64,000 nucleotides of DNA from NCBI GenBank assembly GCA_033980235.1, contig CM067069.1, positions 13,280,828-13,344,827 on the forward strand. Direction: 5' to 3'. This DNA comes from Diadema setosum. Lineage: Eukaryota; Echinodermata; Echinoidea; Diadematoida; Diadematidae. Within the stretch, counting starts at the first letter, position 1. Each line of letters starts with the position of its first letter. Shown piece by piece: positions 46,284 to 56,826 of this stretch. The notes below the pieces were generated by a model that ran no database searches, was not told where the DNA came from, and saw only the letters and a list, made by a program, of their open reading frames with translations. The position numbers and the translations under genes were made by a program.

Positions 46284-47530
46284 ATTGCGTGCATAATTTG
46301 TGTTTCAAGCTTTCTTTCGTGTGGCACTATGTGCTTTGTTGATACACATAGATAAGTTTGCAATGAAACAAAAAATTGAAAAAAAAAAAGAAGACATGGT
46401 TATATTATGGTTTAGGGTCTTTAGTTCAAATCTGGCAGCAGCGCTTGTGCCCATGGGCCAGGCACTATATTTCGTAGTCCGGGGGGGGGGGGAGGGGGAA
46501 GGAAGGGCGGTGGAGGATAGGGAAGAACATCTTTGTGTCCCTTGATATATCGATCACAATAAGTATTTAAACAAATACAAAAATAACAGCTTCCCTTGCG
46601 GTTTCTGTAAGCTGCATACTGCCTCTAAACGCCACCCTGCTTGTGACGTGAAGTGAAAATTGCTTTAAATTGCTTTCAGAACTGCTTTACCTGTCTTGTG
46701 ACACGAACACCACTTCTTTATTTCGTTTGCTCTCTTCTTTTTTCATTTTCTTTCATGACAACAGTGTTACTTATCCAAGACCTAAAAGCACAACGACAAA
46801 TACGTTCTATAGTAGGTACCTATCTGATTTTTTATCAGTTTATTTGTACATACCTACATGATATATTAAAAGTCCTGTTTACCTTTTGGAGGAGTGATGT
46901 AAAAAATGTTCAAGATATCACATTTGATGCATGATGTGTAGGTCAGTTGTATCACAAAACATCCTACCATATGAAAGTTTTGCAATAAAGCCTAAAATAT
47001 TTTTTCATTAAACCATAACTGTAGACGGTTCAGTCTCAAATTTTTTTTATTATAACTACTGTTCACATTTTGTATATTTAACAATAATTAACATCGATTA
47101 TACTGGTTCCAATTTTTACATTGGTTGTTTCTTTCCCTAACTCGCATTTTAGAACTATTTTGAAGCACAAATGCTTGGTTTTTGTTTCATCTGCAAATGG
47201 TAAATTATGCCTTTAAGCGAAAATAATGATCAAGTTCGAACAAATCAAAAGACACAAATAAGCACTGAAGATTTCATTAGACTCAATACTCTTTTCTCCC
47301 CTTCTTCTTTCTTTTCTACTTTCTCGACGCTAGCTCCGACTTTCGTTGTGTTGTTGCATTTGTAGCGTTCATGTTCGTACTGCGTTGTAGTCCATGTACT
47401 TGTCTTATATCTTACTTGTTTGTGCTGCTAGTCTTGTCCCTGTTGGATTTTTACGTTTCGTATAGTGTATCAGACCTATAAAATAATACAGACTTATGTG
47501 TATGTATTCGTGTTTAATTTTGTTAATTGT
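45865..47530. other. No gene seen; (GT)n at about 46249-46282 and G runs near 46480
   Basis: A T run lies near 45892-45908 and a GT microsatellite at 46249-46282. The 93-codon frame at 46653-46934 has no recognisable domain. Confidence 0.55.
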
Positions 47531-47925
47531 TTAAAGGGTGTGTACAGTTCTGGTCGAGGTGAGGATTTAGCTTTTAACGTGTTGTGAGATATTCACAAAC
47601 CACTCTATGAGATGTTAAAGAGCATGCAATTCTGAGGGGTATCAAAAGTTTATTCAATGAAAATCGGTTTTGAAATGGCTGAGATATCCCAAACAAGGTA
47701 AAACAAAGAGATCCCAATAAAAGGCATGGCCTGTCGCTTTTTATTATTATCACTTTTTTTTTTGGATATCTCAGCCATTTGAAAACCAATTTTTATCAAA
47801 TAAACATTGAATCCTTCTTAAAATTACATGCTCTTTCATATTTCATTAGATGTTTCTCATTATCTTACTTAGGAATGTTCAAAATATGAATCCCCACCTC
47901 AACCAGTACTGTACAGTCCCTTTAA
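47531..47925. mobile_element. Family A element, copy 5 (GTACAGTTCTGGTCGAGG subfamily)
   Basis: TTAA at both ends (47531-47534 and 47922-47925). It starts TTAAAGGGTGTGTACAGTTC and ends GTACAGTCCCTTTAA. It shares a distinctive left end with copy 9 (62327-62728), so these two define a subfamily. The centre is more diverged than in the other copies. Confidence 0.85.
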
Positions 47926-49244
47926 GCAAAATGAATTGGGTTTAGTGACCACGAATATCTTCCTTTTTTCGTAAGTACATTGAATATTGCAACTGGGGAC
48001 CCACTATCTCCAAGCTTTGCTTTTCAGTGGTTTCATCCTCTGATTGATTTATCATTATAATGCTTATTTGTATGAACCCCTTCTAAACTATAATTTAACC
48101 CCGATTACTTATGTTGACATTCTTTACTTTCACGTACACTGTGCATATAATAGTTATGGATTATGTTGCGATGGAGAAAATTGAAATTGAAATGAAAACA
48201 CTGAACTGAAAAAGCAAAGAAAATGCAATCGAACTAATCTTGACAAAGAGAGACCAAGAGTGCAGCAGACCATGCAGGAGCACCAGAGGTAATTATTATA
48301 TCAATATTGACTGTAATTGCATCGGGATATTTGCCCTTTAAGGAAAAGGTTGTATAGCTTTACCGAAAAACCAAATAGGAGACCATCGTTTATGAACCAC
48401 TCAACTCTGGCTCTTGTTTGGACATTTTATCGTCTACATCTTTATTATTGCCAATAAAGGGGAAATCAAGGAGGTTCAAGGGAATAGAGTCACAACTGTC
48501 TTCTTTCCTTTGAATCTGTGTTCGATGCCGCAACTCGAAAATATTTGAAGCATGTGCCAAACCAGATCTGCCGCGCAGATAGGAAGACAATTGACTCGGG
48601 TCTCATTGCATAATCACCAGCCACTTTCTAAGGAAGATATGTCTTTGTAATGGTAATTATTTTCTCCGTCGATACGCGAATAGAAATCGGGCACAAAATT
48701 ATGAAATAAAATTGAAAATTATCCATTGATAAAGAGTAATAATTTTAATTCTATTCATTCCACGAAACAATGAATTATGCAAATAAGCCAAGTTTGTCAT
48801 GACATCACCTTTCAAATCTGCCATTGGTTTGTATATTGGAATATGAATATATTGACCACTGACAGCAATCTAGCAACTGTAGAACCCAGCTCTCATTAAA
48901 AAAGTCCTATCGCTCTTTTTGTTGTTGTTAATTGGATGGATTTATGTAGTGTTTCTTCCCGTTTGATTTATAAAAACGAAAGAAATGTGTTAATAAGTGA
49001 ATGCTATAAAGATAGGTAAATAGGATATGTTACTTCATGTTGTTTTTCGTTAATGTATGATTTCGGCAGATGTCATACTATGTGCCAAGAAACAGATAAA
49101 ATACCCATAGTCTTGATTTTACCTTTTTAGTCTTATAGAAATGAAAGGTCTCAAGTATTCAGTTGTTCTAAATTGCGCCATGGGTACTCTTTTTACTTCA
49201 TTTACTCTGTTCCCTGTTATTTTGTTTGTTTGTTTGTTTTCAAA
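47926..49244. other. No gene seen; weak retroposon-like tail near 48150-48215
   Basis: GGAGAAAATTGAAATTGAAA near 48172 resembles a LINE tail but support is slight. No frame is supported. Confidence 0.45.
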
Positions 49245-49345
49245 AGGCAACTTGAGCAAAGAGTGAACTATTTGGCTCGAAACGTTTTTGTTATTGCTTG
49301 ATTGGGTTATAAAGACCCTTATTCTTGAGCAACTTTTGACTCTTT
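49245..49345 (+). mobile_element. Possible Penelope-like element tail
   Basis: AACTTGAGCAAAGAGTGAAC is followed by TTTGGCTCGAAACGTTTTTG, the same layout as on the minus strand at 17940-18035. The later TTGAGCAACTTTTGACTC partly pairs with the first block. A GAAACG-bearing tail is characteristic of some Penelope-like retroelements, by recall only. Confidence 0.3.
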
Positions 49346-50964
49346 CATCTGTTTTACAGTCATGCTTGAAGGTCCATAGTTTTTATTTGTCGATACCAAT
49401 ACTGGTAACATAAATGCACACTTTAATTGTGTTGTCTCTTTTTTTCTTCTTTATGCTTTATTTTTACAATCCCAAATAATAAAGAATGAAAACTTGTGAA
49501 GGTAAGATGTGCTTTAAATAGTGTAAGGAGAGCCGAAGTGCAGCTCGAAAGCATGGAGACGCCAAAGGAATGGCGACGCTTAACTTCTCTGATCGCATCT
49601 GCGTCAATCTGATGGTATCGTGCTCTCCACTGGATAAAAAAAAAAAAGAGAGAAAAAGATGTCGCTGTAGAGTAGATTGAGAGGAAATTCACCCCTGGTC
49701 TTATACTTTTATCCGTTGCGTTGTTTGGACCACGACAGGCAAGTGACGTCGCAGTTCAATTCTTACGCATGCGCCGTGTGTCCTCTATCATTCCTTAAGT
49801 ATATAGACGGAGCATATGAGCGTGATGAAAGCGCAATTCGCTCTGCGTGACGTCATTGACGGTCGACTGGAAAGGCTCTATTAGCTGTTACAAACGCAAC
49901 GTACAGGTTATATTATCGCTTCTATTGTAAAGCTCAAACATTAACTCTTACTCTTACGAGTCTCACGATGAAAAATTCAGGTGACATTATTGAAGCCCAT
50001 AATGTCCATATAAAAACGTGCATTAGGTATATCTGCAGTGTAATTAAAGCTTTCGTCGTCAAAATTAAGCTTATGTATGTGTCTTTAAAAGAAAAAAAAA
50101 AAGAATAAAGTAGGTGATTGCATTCTAAGTCAATGGACTGAACCATTCGGTTGCTTTGCGTATTTTGACATTTGTTTCTGACTGTGCTCTCACATTTAAA
50201 CAATATTGAACTGTTTTATTGGTTGATTTCCTCCCGGACAAGCCCCCAATTTTGTTACGATACAATTCAGACCAGAAGGAATTAAAAAAAAATGATCAAA
50301 CAATCCCAAACAAATTCGCTCCCAGGGTTGCGCGAATATAAAGCATACCAATGTTTTTGTCGTTTTATGAAGATTAATGTCAGGGCAGGCATGCAGGCAT
50401 GGAAAGTTGATTGTAAGAGCTGTATGTTTTCTAACATACAATGTACCAACGCGTGTCGAGCATTTTTTCTTAATTAATGGCATCTATTGCAGCTTCATAC
50501 AGCTTGAATGCACATTGGCAAACTTTTCAACGATTTTCTACTGTTCATCAAAATGATTTATACGCAGTTGACTTTACATCACGAAAATCCCATTTGGTCA
50601 ACATACAATGTATGACTTTTTGATCTGTCTAGGGGAAAACCCTGTTATTAACCAGTTCTGCCGTCCCTAAATTCAATCGCAAAATTGTTGAGTTATACAT
50701 TATGGATGTACTGAGCATTTCAGGTTAAGACGAATAAATTTCAGTGTAAGATCTTGCGATGCTCTGTGAGCAATTACTACTAAATTTGAGATAAACAAAA
50801 AATTCTACACCAAATTAATAGCTGCTTTCACAGCCTACCCGAAACACAATGATCGCCAAGCATCTCCCAGGCATTTTCGTGGAAAGCAGTCACATGCTTT
50901 CAGAATCGATTGTTCCCTTATGATCGCATTCCTTCTCTATGTCTGTTCTTCTGCCTTCTTCCAG
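49346..50964. other. No gene seen
   Basis: AT-rich sequence. The 89- and 95-codon minus-strand frames at 49423-49692, 49934-50203 and 50196-50483 have no recognisable domain. The 49730-49880 stretch is a little CpG-richer. Confidence 0.5.
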
Positions 50965-51054
50965 CCATTCCCGATATGCGAGATGACTGAAGCGATGCCA
51001 CCACCCATCGGGCACCGAATCGCTGAACTCTTCCTGGCTCTTCTGCGTCGCTGA
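50965..51054 (+). CDS. Candidate short terminal exon
   Basis: A long pyrimidine tract (CTTCTCTATGTCTGTTCTTC then TGCCTTCTTCCAG) ends at 50964 and is the best acceptor-like sequence I noticed. The frame after it is open for 29 codons to a TGA at 51052, with peptide features CEMTEAMPPPIGHRIAELF. No family is recognised and no upstream exon is identified, so this may be chance. Confidence 0.2.
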   Translation, partial: PFPICEMTEAMPPPIGHRIAELFLALLRR

Positions 51055-51857
51055 CAGTTAAAGGAAGACGTGCCATCGACTCTTTTATGCAGCTCAATTT
51101 CCGTGATTCAAGAGATACAGATCACCATCAACAACAAATTTTTGCCTTTTCATCGCTAGGCGTTACGTGTTTGTTACTTTGTAAGTTATTTTGGCAACAC
51201 TTTGTAAGTTATTTTGGCAACACCTGTGATAGGTTATTCTGCGCAAAACCAAGTAGGACATTTTCTTTTATTGCTTTAGGTCCATCTGCCCTGATCTTTG
51301 TAACTGTGTGTTCTATTTGGCCCTAGATCTTCAGGAGCTCATCAAAGAGGGTCATGGTCACACAGCACGGAAAAACAAAAGAAAGTTTTACGTCAATAAC
51401 TTGAAAACGTGTTTCGATTATTCGTCTCTTAAGACCAACACATAGTCAATGTACAATAACCATACATGCTATAGCTGCCTTTTCCTCTCGCTTTCAGTAT
51501 GTAAATAACAGGTTCGATCTTTATTATGTCAGAGTAAGTACTGAAAAAGAAGATAAAAGGGAGACAGCCTTTCATTTGAACTTGTCACACATAGCTGTTT
51601 TCCTGGTAGCAGCTAAGTGTTTGAAAATTTAAAAAAGAAAAATATACCTTGGATCACTTATACCAAATACAGATATCCGATTCTTATTTTCTCACTTTTT
51701 ACTGAATTAGCTTTGTCACATGCAGATCTTCTGTATCATTGCACTTTTGATGTATCATAATTATGTATCCCTCTCTACAGACACTTGATGTATATCGCAG
51801 ATCCCTACAGACACTACCTCGCAAGACAAAAGCGCACTTTATATTTATGAAGTGTGG

Positions 51858-51859
<2 letters not shown>
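51055..51859. other. No gene seen; 24 bp tandem duplication at about 51178-51222
   Basis: TTTGTAAGTTATTTTGGCAA followed by CAC occurs twice in tandem. A 79-codon frame at 51087-51326 includes it and is not otherwise supported. Confidence 0.6.
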
Positions 51860-51892
<33 letters not shown>

Positions 51893-51925
51893 TGTATGTG
51901 TATGTGTGTGTGCATTTGTTTCTGT
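51860..51925. repeat. (GT)n microsatellite
   Basis: About 15 GT units, followed by degenerate GTATGTGT units. Confidence 0.95.
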
Positions 51926-54028
51926 GTAGGTGTATAAGTGTGTTCAAAGCATGATAGATGTGAATTTATCGCAGTCTTACAATCTTGGAGGTATCTATCG
52001 ATCTATCTGCATCTCGGACTAATGCCTTCCTGGCTTTAAGTCTGGCCTCAAGGCTTCTTAGACTAGACTGTAGATTAAACTTGAAATTTTTAGACGTTAA
52101 AAAAAAAACCAACAACAACAACAGCCCTACACACACACACACATACATACACGCACACGCACAGACACTAACAAGCCCACACACACGTGTAACAGCCACA
52201 CCTCCTCATACCAGGGAGGTAGGAAGAAGTAACACCATATCGCATTCGCTGTTTCCCCGGCGGAGCTCTCGATCAGAGCCATTGGCGGTGCTCTTTAATA
52301 CCTCCTATCCAAAGCTATCATTCCCCTCCCCCAAATCCAAGCAACTGCACTTTCCATGGTTACCCACCTACCACCCGCTTCAGGCTGGCTTTCTCCAAAC
52401 AACATGTAATGCAATACTAAGAGCTGAGAAGCACGGGGAAAATAGATATCAGTACTTGTTGCGGCCGAGTGTTTTCTTTTCATTCCCTCTATAATAGAAG
52501 TCACTGCAGGTTACATTTGGGAAATTAGCGTATACCCTTTTCATATCATACGAGAGCCATCCGTAGAGATCCGTCCAGTGACGAGGTTGTTGTCTTCATA
52601 GACACGCGTCCATGATATTATGTCTACTTCTTGTTGAAAAATATCCACTTTTTGAAGAGAAAATGTTTGCGTTTCGTGATCCTACTTAATTGAAATCCAC
52701 TGCCCTATTATAAGAGAGAGTTGGTCTAAGTTTAGACGGCCGTGGAAACCCGTTTTAATTCGATTTCATTTGTGTATCTTTTTTCGAAATAGGCAGTAAA
52801 CAATTATAACTGACACATGTACAGTATGTGAGAAAAAAATCTCGAATATAGTCCATTTTCATAACATTGTGCTAACTAAACACACAAAAATGTGATAAAT
52901 GCTAGAATTTTAATACGACACTCTCTGTTGACGATTTAGAGCATACCGGAGTACTTTTATTGATTATATTTTTATCCCATTTACTCAGGAATTATCAAAA
53001 ATTTGTCCTGTCTCCGACGAAGTGCGTGACATAGTAAAGTGTCAATGTCATCATAAACATTATTTATTTCGAATGATTTCACTGATCTGTAGGTAAGCTG
53101 ACGTTACGTCGACAGAAAACTAACACATCTAACATCCGTCGATAGAACCAACCTATATGATTAGGAACAGGTTATTATCATTAAAACTTTAAATCGCAAG
53201 AAAGATCAATACAATAATGCATGACAGGTAAATCATACTAAACGCAGAAGAAAAACACCTCGACAAGATTATAGTGACATGATTAATTTTCCGATGTTTA
53301 ACTTGTTTCATGTATGTATCCAACATGTTTTCATTATGACATAACCTTAACACGTTTAAAGGCACAATCGCTCATATCATCTCATAACACAATAATTTTG
53401 GGCCTTTATATTTGTCGTGTACAAAGTGCGGAGTAGCATTGTTTGTTTCATGGCTCGTCACCTTTAAAGCATTCATTAAAAGAATGCAATAATAAACATA
53501 ATATTGTATAAGGTGTGTGAGAACAGACGATAATGCATCGGCCCTTCCCCTAAACAACAACAGAAAAAAATCACAGAAATGATAGAATATGATTGTCAGA
53601 AGAGTCTCGACAAACTAGCTTCAGTTTCTCTTACAATGCTGAAAATTCACCCTTGTTTGTGTCGCTGTCAATGATGATAAAATCCGATAGTGAAAAGTTG
53701 TGAACTCATTAATCGATCGTCAACCTGTTCTCAGCGCAGATGACGTCATGTGAACCTATGTATTTCTTGTCAAATTTGGAGCTCCACGTGCGAACAAAAA
53801 ATGTGCATGCTGCCAGAAAACGGCAAGTCAAGCTTATATCTCGATATCGCGACAACGTCTGGAGAACAAAATTCCTCTCCTCGGGCAATAAAACCACTGG
53901 AGAGAGCGAGGAGCACCGTTTTAAGACACATACCGAAAACCTTCTCCGGGTAGGTTTCCATAACAACCTACCGTATGCGCGAAAGGGGTGTGGTTACAAT
54001 TCATGCACCCGATTGGCGAGCGGGTGTC
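51926..54028. other. No supported gene; one long but unconvincing frame
   Basis: A 169-codon plus frame at 51985-52494 crosses a CA-rich stretch (about 52126-52170), lacks an ATG at its 5' end and has no recognisable domain. The opposite strand is also partly open. About 53840-53960 carries GCGACAACGTCTGG, which is complementary to CGGACGTTGTCGCGG at about 54279. The 53840-54300 interval could therefore be an element with weak inverted ends. Confidence 0.4.
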
Positions 54029-54843
54029 ATTTTCTTTGGACTATTGCGCATGCATGTTGAGTGTATCAAAGGAATGTTTCCGCGGGAGAGTTCTAATACA
54101 AAGGTTGTTGGGGTAATATCGGGGTATTGTAGGGGTAATGTCTGGGTAATGTCGGGGTAATGATCCTAGCTTGCTAGGGTAGATTTTGGCAAAAGTTACA
54201 GGGACAACATCCGAGCAAAATTTAGCGGGACCGTTTTAGCAGGCAGGGTAAACAAAGATTAACCGAACGCTATACCCGGACGTTGTCGCGGTAGCTCTAG
54301 TTCGAAAGGCTCTGTTGAAATGGGACTTCGAACATTTTTCCATACCTGGCACTGTATAGGGTGGATCGGCTATAATCTGATAAAGAATAATGAAATTTGT
54401 TCATTCTTGAAGATTTCTACAAGCCACAAAACAGATTTTCTTTGGACTATTGCGCATGCATGTTGAGTGTATCAAAGGAATGTTTCCGCGGGAGAGTTCT
54501 AATACAAAGGTTGTTGGGGTAATATCGGGGTATTGTAGGGGTAATGTCTGGGTAATGTCGGGGTAATGATCCTAGCTTGCTAGGGTAGATTTTGGCAAAA
54601 GTTACAGGGACAACATCCGAGCAAAATTTAGCGGGACCGTTTTAGCAGGCAGGGTAAACAAAGGTTAACCGAACGCTATACCCGGACGTTGTCGCGGTAG
54701 CTCTAGTTCGAAAGGCTCTGTTGAAATGGGACTTCGAACATTTTTCCATACCTGGCACTGTATAGGGTGGATCGGCTATAATCTGATAAAGAATAATGAA
54801 ATTTGTTCATTCTTGAAGATTTCTACAAGCCACAAAACAGATA
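54029..54843. repeat. 406 bp tandem duplication, almost identical
   Basis: Positions 54029-54434 and 54435-54840 align without gaps. I noticed one difference: ACAAAGATTAACC in the first copy and ACAAAGGTTAACC in the second. Each copy contains a short minisatellite of GGGGTAATGTC-type units (54107-54163 and 54513-54569) and an inverted word pair GATCCTAGCTTGCTAGGGT. The near identity points to a very recent event or an assembly artefact that joined two alleles. Confidence 0.95.
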
Positions 54844-55599
54844 AAGGTCATATCACAGTCTTACTTCCCTCAGATCGCTAAAATGTTTCTCCCTATTTAA
54901 AATAAAAGCGGACATTTAAACGTGTAATTGATCCACAAGGTTCCCTGCGTTTCGTGACTGTTAGCAAACCATTCTTCTTAAAATAATGTTCTGAATAAAC
55001 CTGGAAGACAGAGAGGATGTTAGTCGGAATCTATTGACTAGAAATCCAATACTTTCCTGATAACACTTCGTCTAAACGAAATAAGACGGTATAATGGCTC
55101 GTATATTCTTCAGTGGCTAGTTGTTGTTTTTTCAGTCTTCATGAGATTCCCATGTTGCTGCATTTCTCCAGGAAGCATTTCCGTTTCAGCGATATACACA
55201 CAGCTTGATGTTGCATTAGATACGATCTTATAATCTCAAAATACAACGTATCTAATTTCTTGCGTTCGACCAAGTATGTCGTCGCGAACAATATTAAAAA
55301 AGAGAACACGGCAAACACAAGGAACAAATTTGAAAACGAAGAAAAAGAGGACAACAGGGGAAAAGGACGAAGCTGAAGATGATGAAGAAAACGAAGAAGA
55401 AGAAGAAGAGAAAAGAATAACAAAAAGGAAACATAACCATGCTATAAAAGAAAAGGCAAGAAAAAGTAAGAGAAGAATATGAAAGAGAAAGGTGTAGTTT
55501 CACAATCATTTCTTTTTTCTTTCATTTAAAAAAAAATCTAAGCTGACACGAATTATTCTGCATGTAACCGTTCACATTTGATATGAGTTTTTTATACAT
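54844..55599. other. No gene seen; A/G-rich stretch near 55300-55490
   Basis: The purine-rich stretch gives Lys/Glu-rich frames on the plus strand (68 codons at 55276-55482) and Phe/Leu-rich frames on the minus strand. Both look compositional rather than genic. Confidence 0.5.
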
Positions 55600-55762
55600 T
55601 GTGTCCGCTTTGGTACATTGTGGATGAGGGTCAGACTCTCAGACCTCCTTAGTTCGAATCCAGTCCGTGAGATGATTAACCATTTCTGTGTCAGGGACTT
55701 TGGACAATCTGTACACAAGCCGCTGGGTATATTATGTGTCAATCTGCACTAAAAGTGCACAT
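55600..55762 (+). mobile_element. Possible tRNA-derived SINE remnant
   Basis: TTAGTTCGAATCCAGTCCG near 55650 has a B-box-like GTTCGAATCC. It is preceded at about tRNA spacing by TGGATGAGGGTCAGACTCTC. The downstream body reads CAGGGACTTTGGACAATCTG. A-box identity is weak, and ends are undefined. Confidence 0.35.
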
Positions 55763-55802
55763 TCACGAATTCACAAAGGTGGTACAAAATAAATGAAACC
55801 AT

Positions 55803-56046
55803 GGTTTAAACCATGGACAAAAACCATGGAGCGCCAAGTGTCGCACGAAATATTTACGAAATTGGTCATTTCGTCGACAAAATGACCGTTTCGTTAACGA
55901 AATTATTTCGTGGGCGAAAGGTTCATTTAGTTACAAAATGTTGTCATTTCGTTACAAAATAATCATTTCATCGACGAAATGACTGATTTCGTAACAAAAT
56001 ATTCCATGCGACACCTGGCGCTCTATGGTTTTTGTCCATGGTTTAA
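55803..56046. mobile_element. Palindromic element built from CATTTCGTCGACGAAATGA-like units
   Basis: The left end GACAAAAACCATGGAGCGCC then AAGTGTCGCACGAAAT pairs with the right end CCATGCGACACCTGGCGCTC then TATGGTTTTTGTCC. The interior is a string of short units such as CATTTCGTCGACAAAATGA, TTTCGTTAACGAAAT and CATTTCATCGACGAAATGA, each self-complementary. It is non-coding and would form a branched or multi-hairpin structure. Confidence 0.82.
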
Positions 56047-56405
56047 AGTGGTACAGTATTGGTGGAGATGAGAATTGGGAAAACACTTATGAAATAGTAC
56101 AGAGCATACCATTTCAAGAGGAATTCAAAGTTTATTTGATGAAAAATCGGGTTTGCAATGACTGAATCATCCAAAAACAAAGTAAAACAAAGCGATCGTA
56201 ATAAAGTGTGGGTCCCACACTTCATTAGAATCGCTCTGTTTTGGATATCTCAGCCATTTCGAAACCAATTTCCATCAAATAAGCGTTGAATTCTTCATGC
56301 AATTACATGCTCTTTCATATTTCATAAGAGGTTTCTCATTATCTCACCAAAAAATGTTAGAAACCTGAAATTAGGTCTCATCAAAAACTATACGATCCCT
56401 TTCAA
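56043..56405. mobile_element. Family A element, copy 6 (tandem, first)
   Basis: Left end TTAAAGTGGTACAGTATTGG, centre TGTGGGTCCCACAC, right end CTATACGATCCCTTTCAAG. It is followed directly by copy 7 with a shared junction CCCTTTCAAGGG. It lacks part of the left subterminal region (AACTTTTTGCGAGATACC) that copy 7 keeps. Confidence 0.85.
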
Positions 56406-56791
56406 GGGACGGTACAGTATTGGTGGAGGTGAGAACTGAGCTTTTAACTTTTTGCGAGATACCAAGAAAACACTTATGATATAGTACAGAGCATACCATT
56501 TTAAGAGGAATACAAAGTTTATTTGATGAAAATCGGGTTTGGAATGACTGAAACATCCAAAAACAAATTAAAACAAAGCAACCGTAATGAAATGTGGGTC
56601 CCACACTTTATTAGAATCGATCTCTTTTGGATATCTCAGCCATTTCAAAACCAATTTTCATCAAATAAACATTGAATTCCTCATAGAATTACATGCTCTT
56701 TCATATTTCATAAGAGGTTTCTCATTATCTCACCAAAAAAATGTTAGAAACCTGAAATCAGGTCTCATCAAAAACTATACGATCCCATTAA
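56401..56791. mobile_element. Family A element, copy 7 (tandem, second)
   Basis: Left end CAAGGGACGGTACAGTATTG, centre TGTGGGTCCCACAC, right end TACGATCCCATTAA with TTAA at 56788-56791. It is very similar to copy 6, so the pair probably arose by local duplication or adjacent insertion. Apparent frames of 77 and 93 codons here are repeat sequence. Confidence 0.85.
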
Positions 56792-56826
56792 ACCATGGTT
56801 TCATTTGTACCACCTTCCTGAATTCG

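Larger units (their letters stand above)
55763..56826. mobile_element. Composite nested element bounded by an outer inverted repeat
   Basis: Outer arms of about 36 bp, AAGGTGGTACAAA with AATGAAACCATGG on the left (55776-55802) and CCATGGTTTCATTTGTACCACCTT on the right (read in blocks, 56793-56816), enclose three units. These are a palindromic-unit element (55803-56046) and two tandem family A copies (56043-56405 and 56401-56791). The junctions contain TTTAAA or TTCAA, consistent with insertion at TTAA. The simplest history is an outer fold-back element with a central TTTAAA that received family A insertions. Confidence 0.75.

Noticed and set aside
51985..52494. 169-codon plus-strand frame
   Set aside because: No ATG at its start, runs through a CA-rich stretch, no recognisable domain, and the opposite strand is also partly open.
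55276..55482. Lys/Glu-rich 68-codon frame
   Set aside because: Composition follows from a purine-rich tract. The minus strand is equally open with a Phe/Leu-rich translation.
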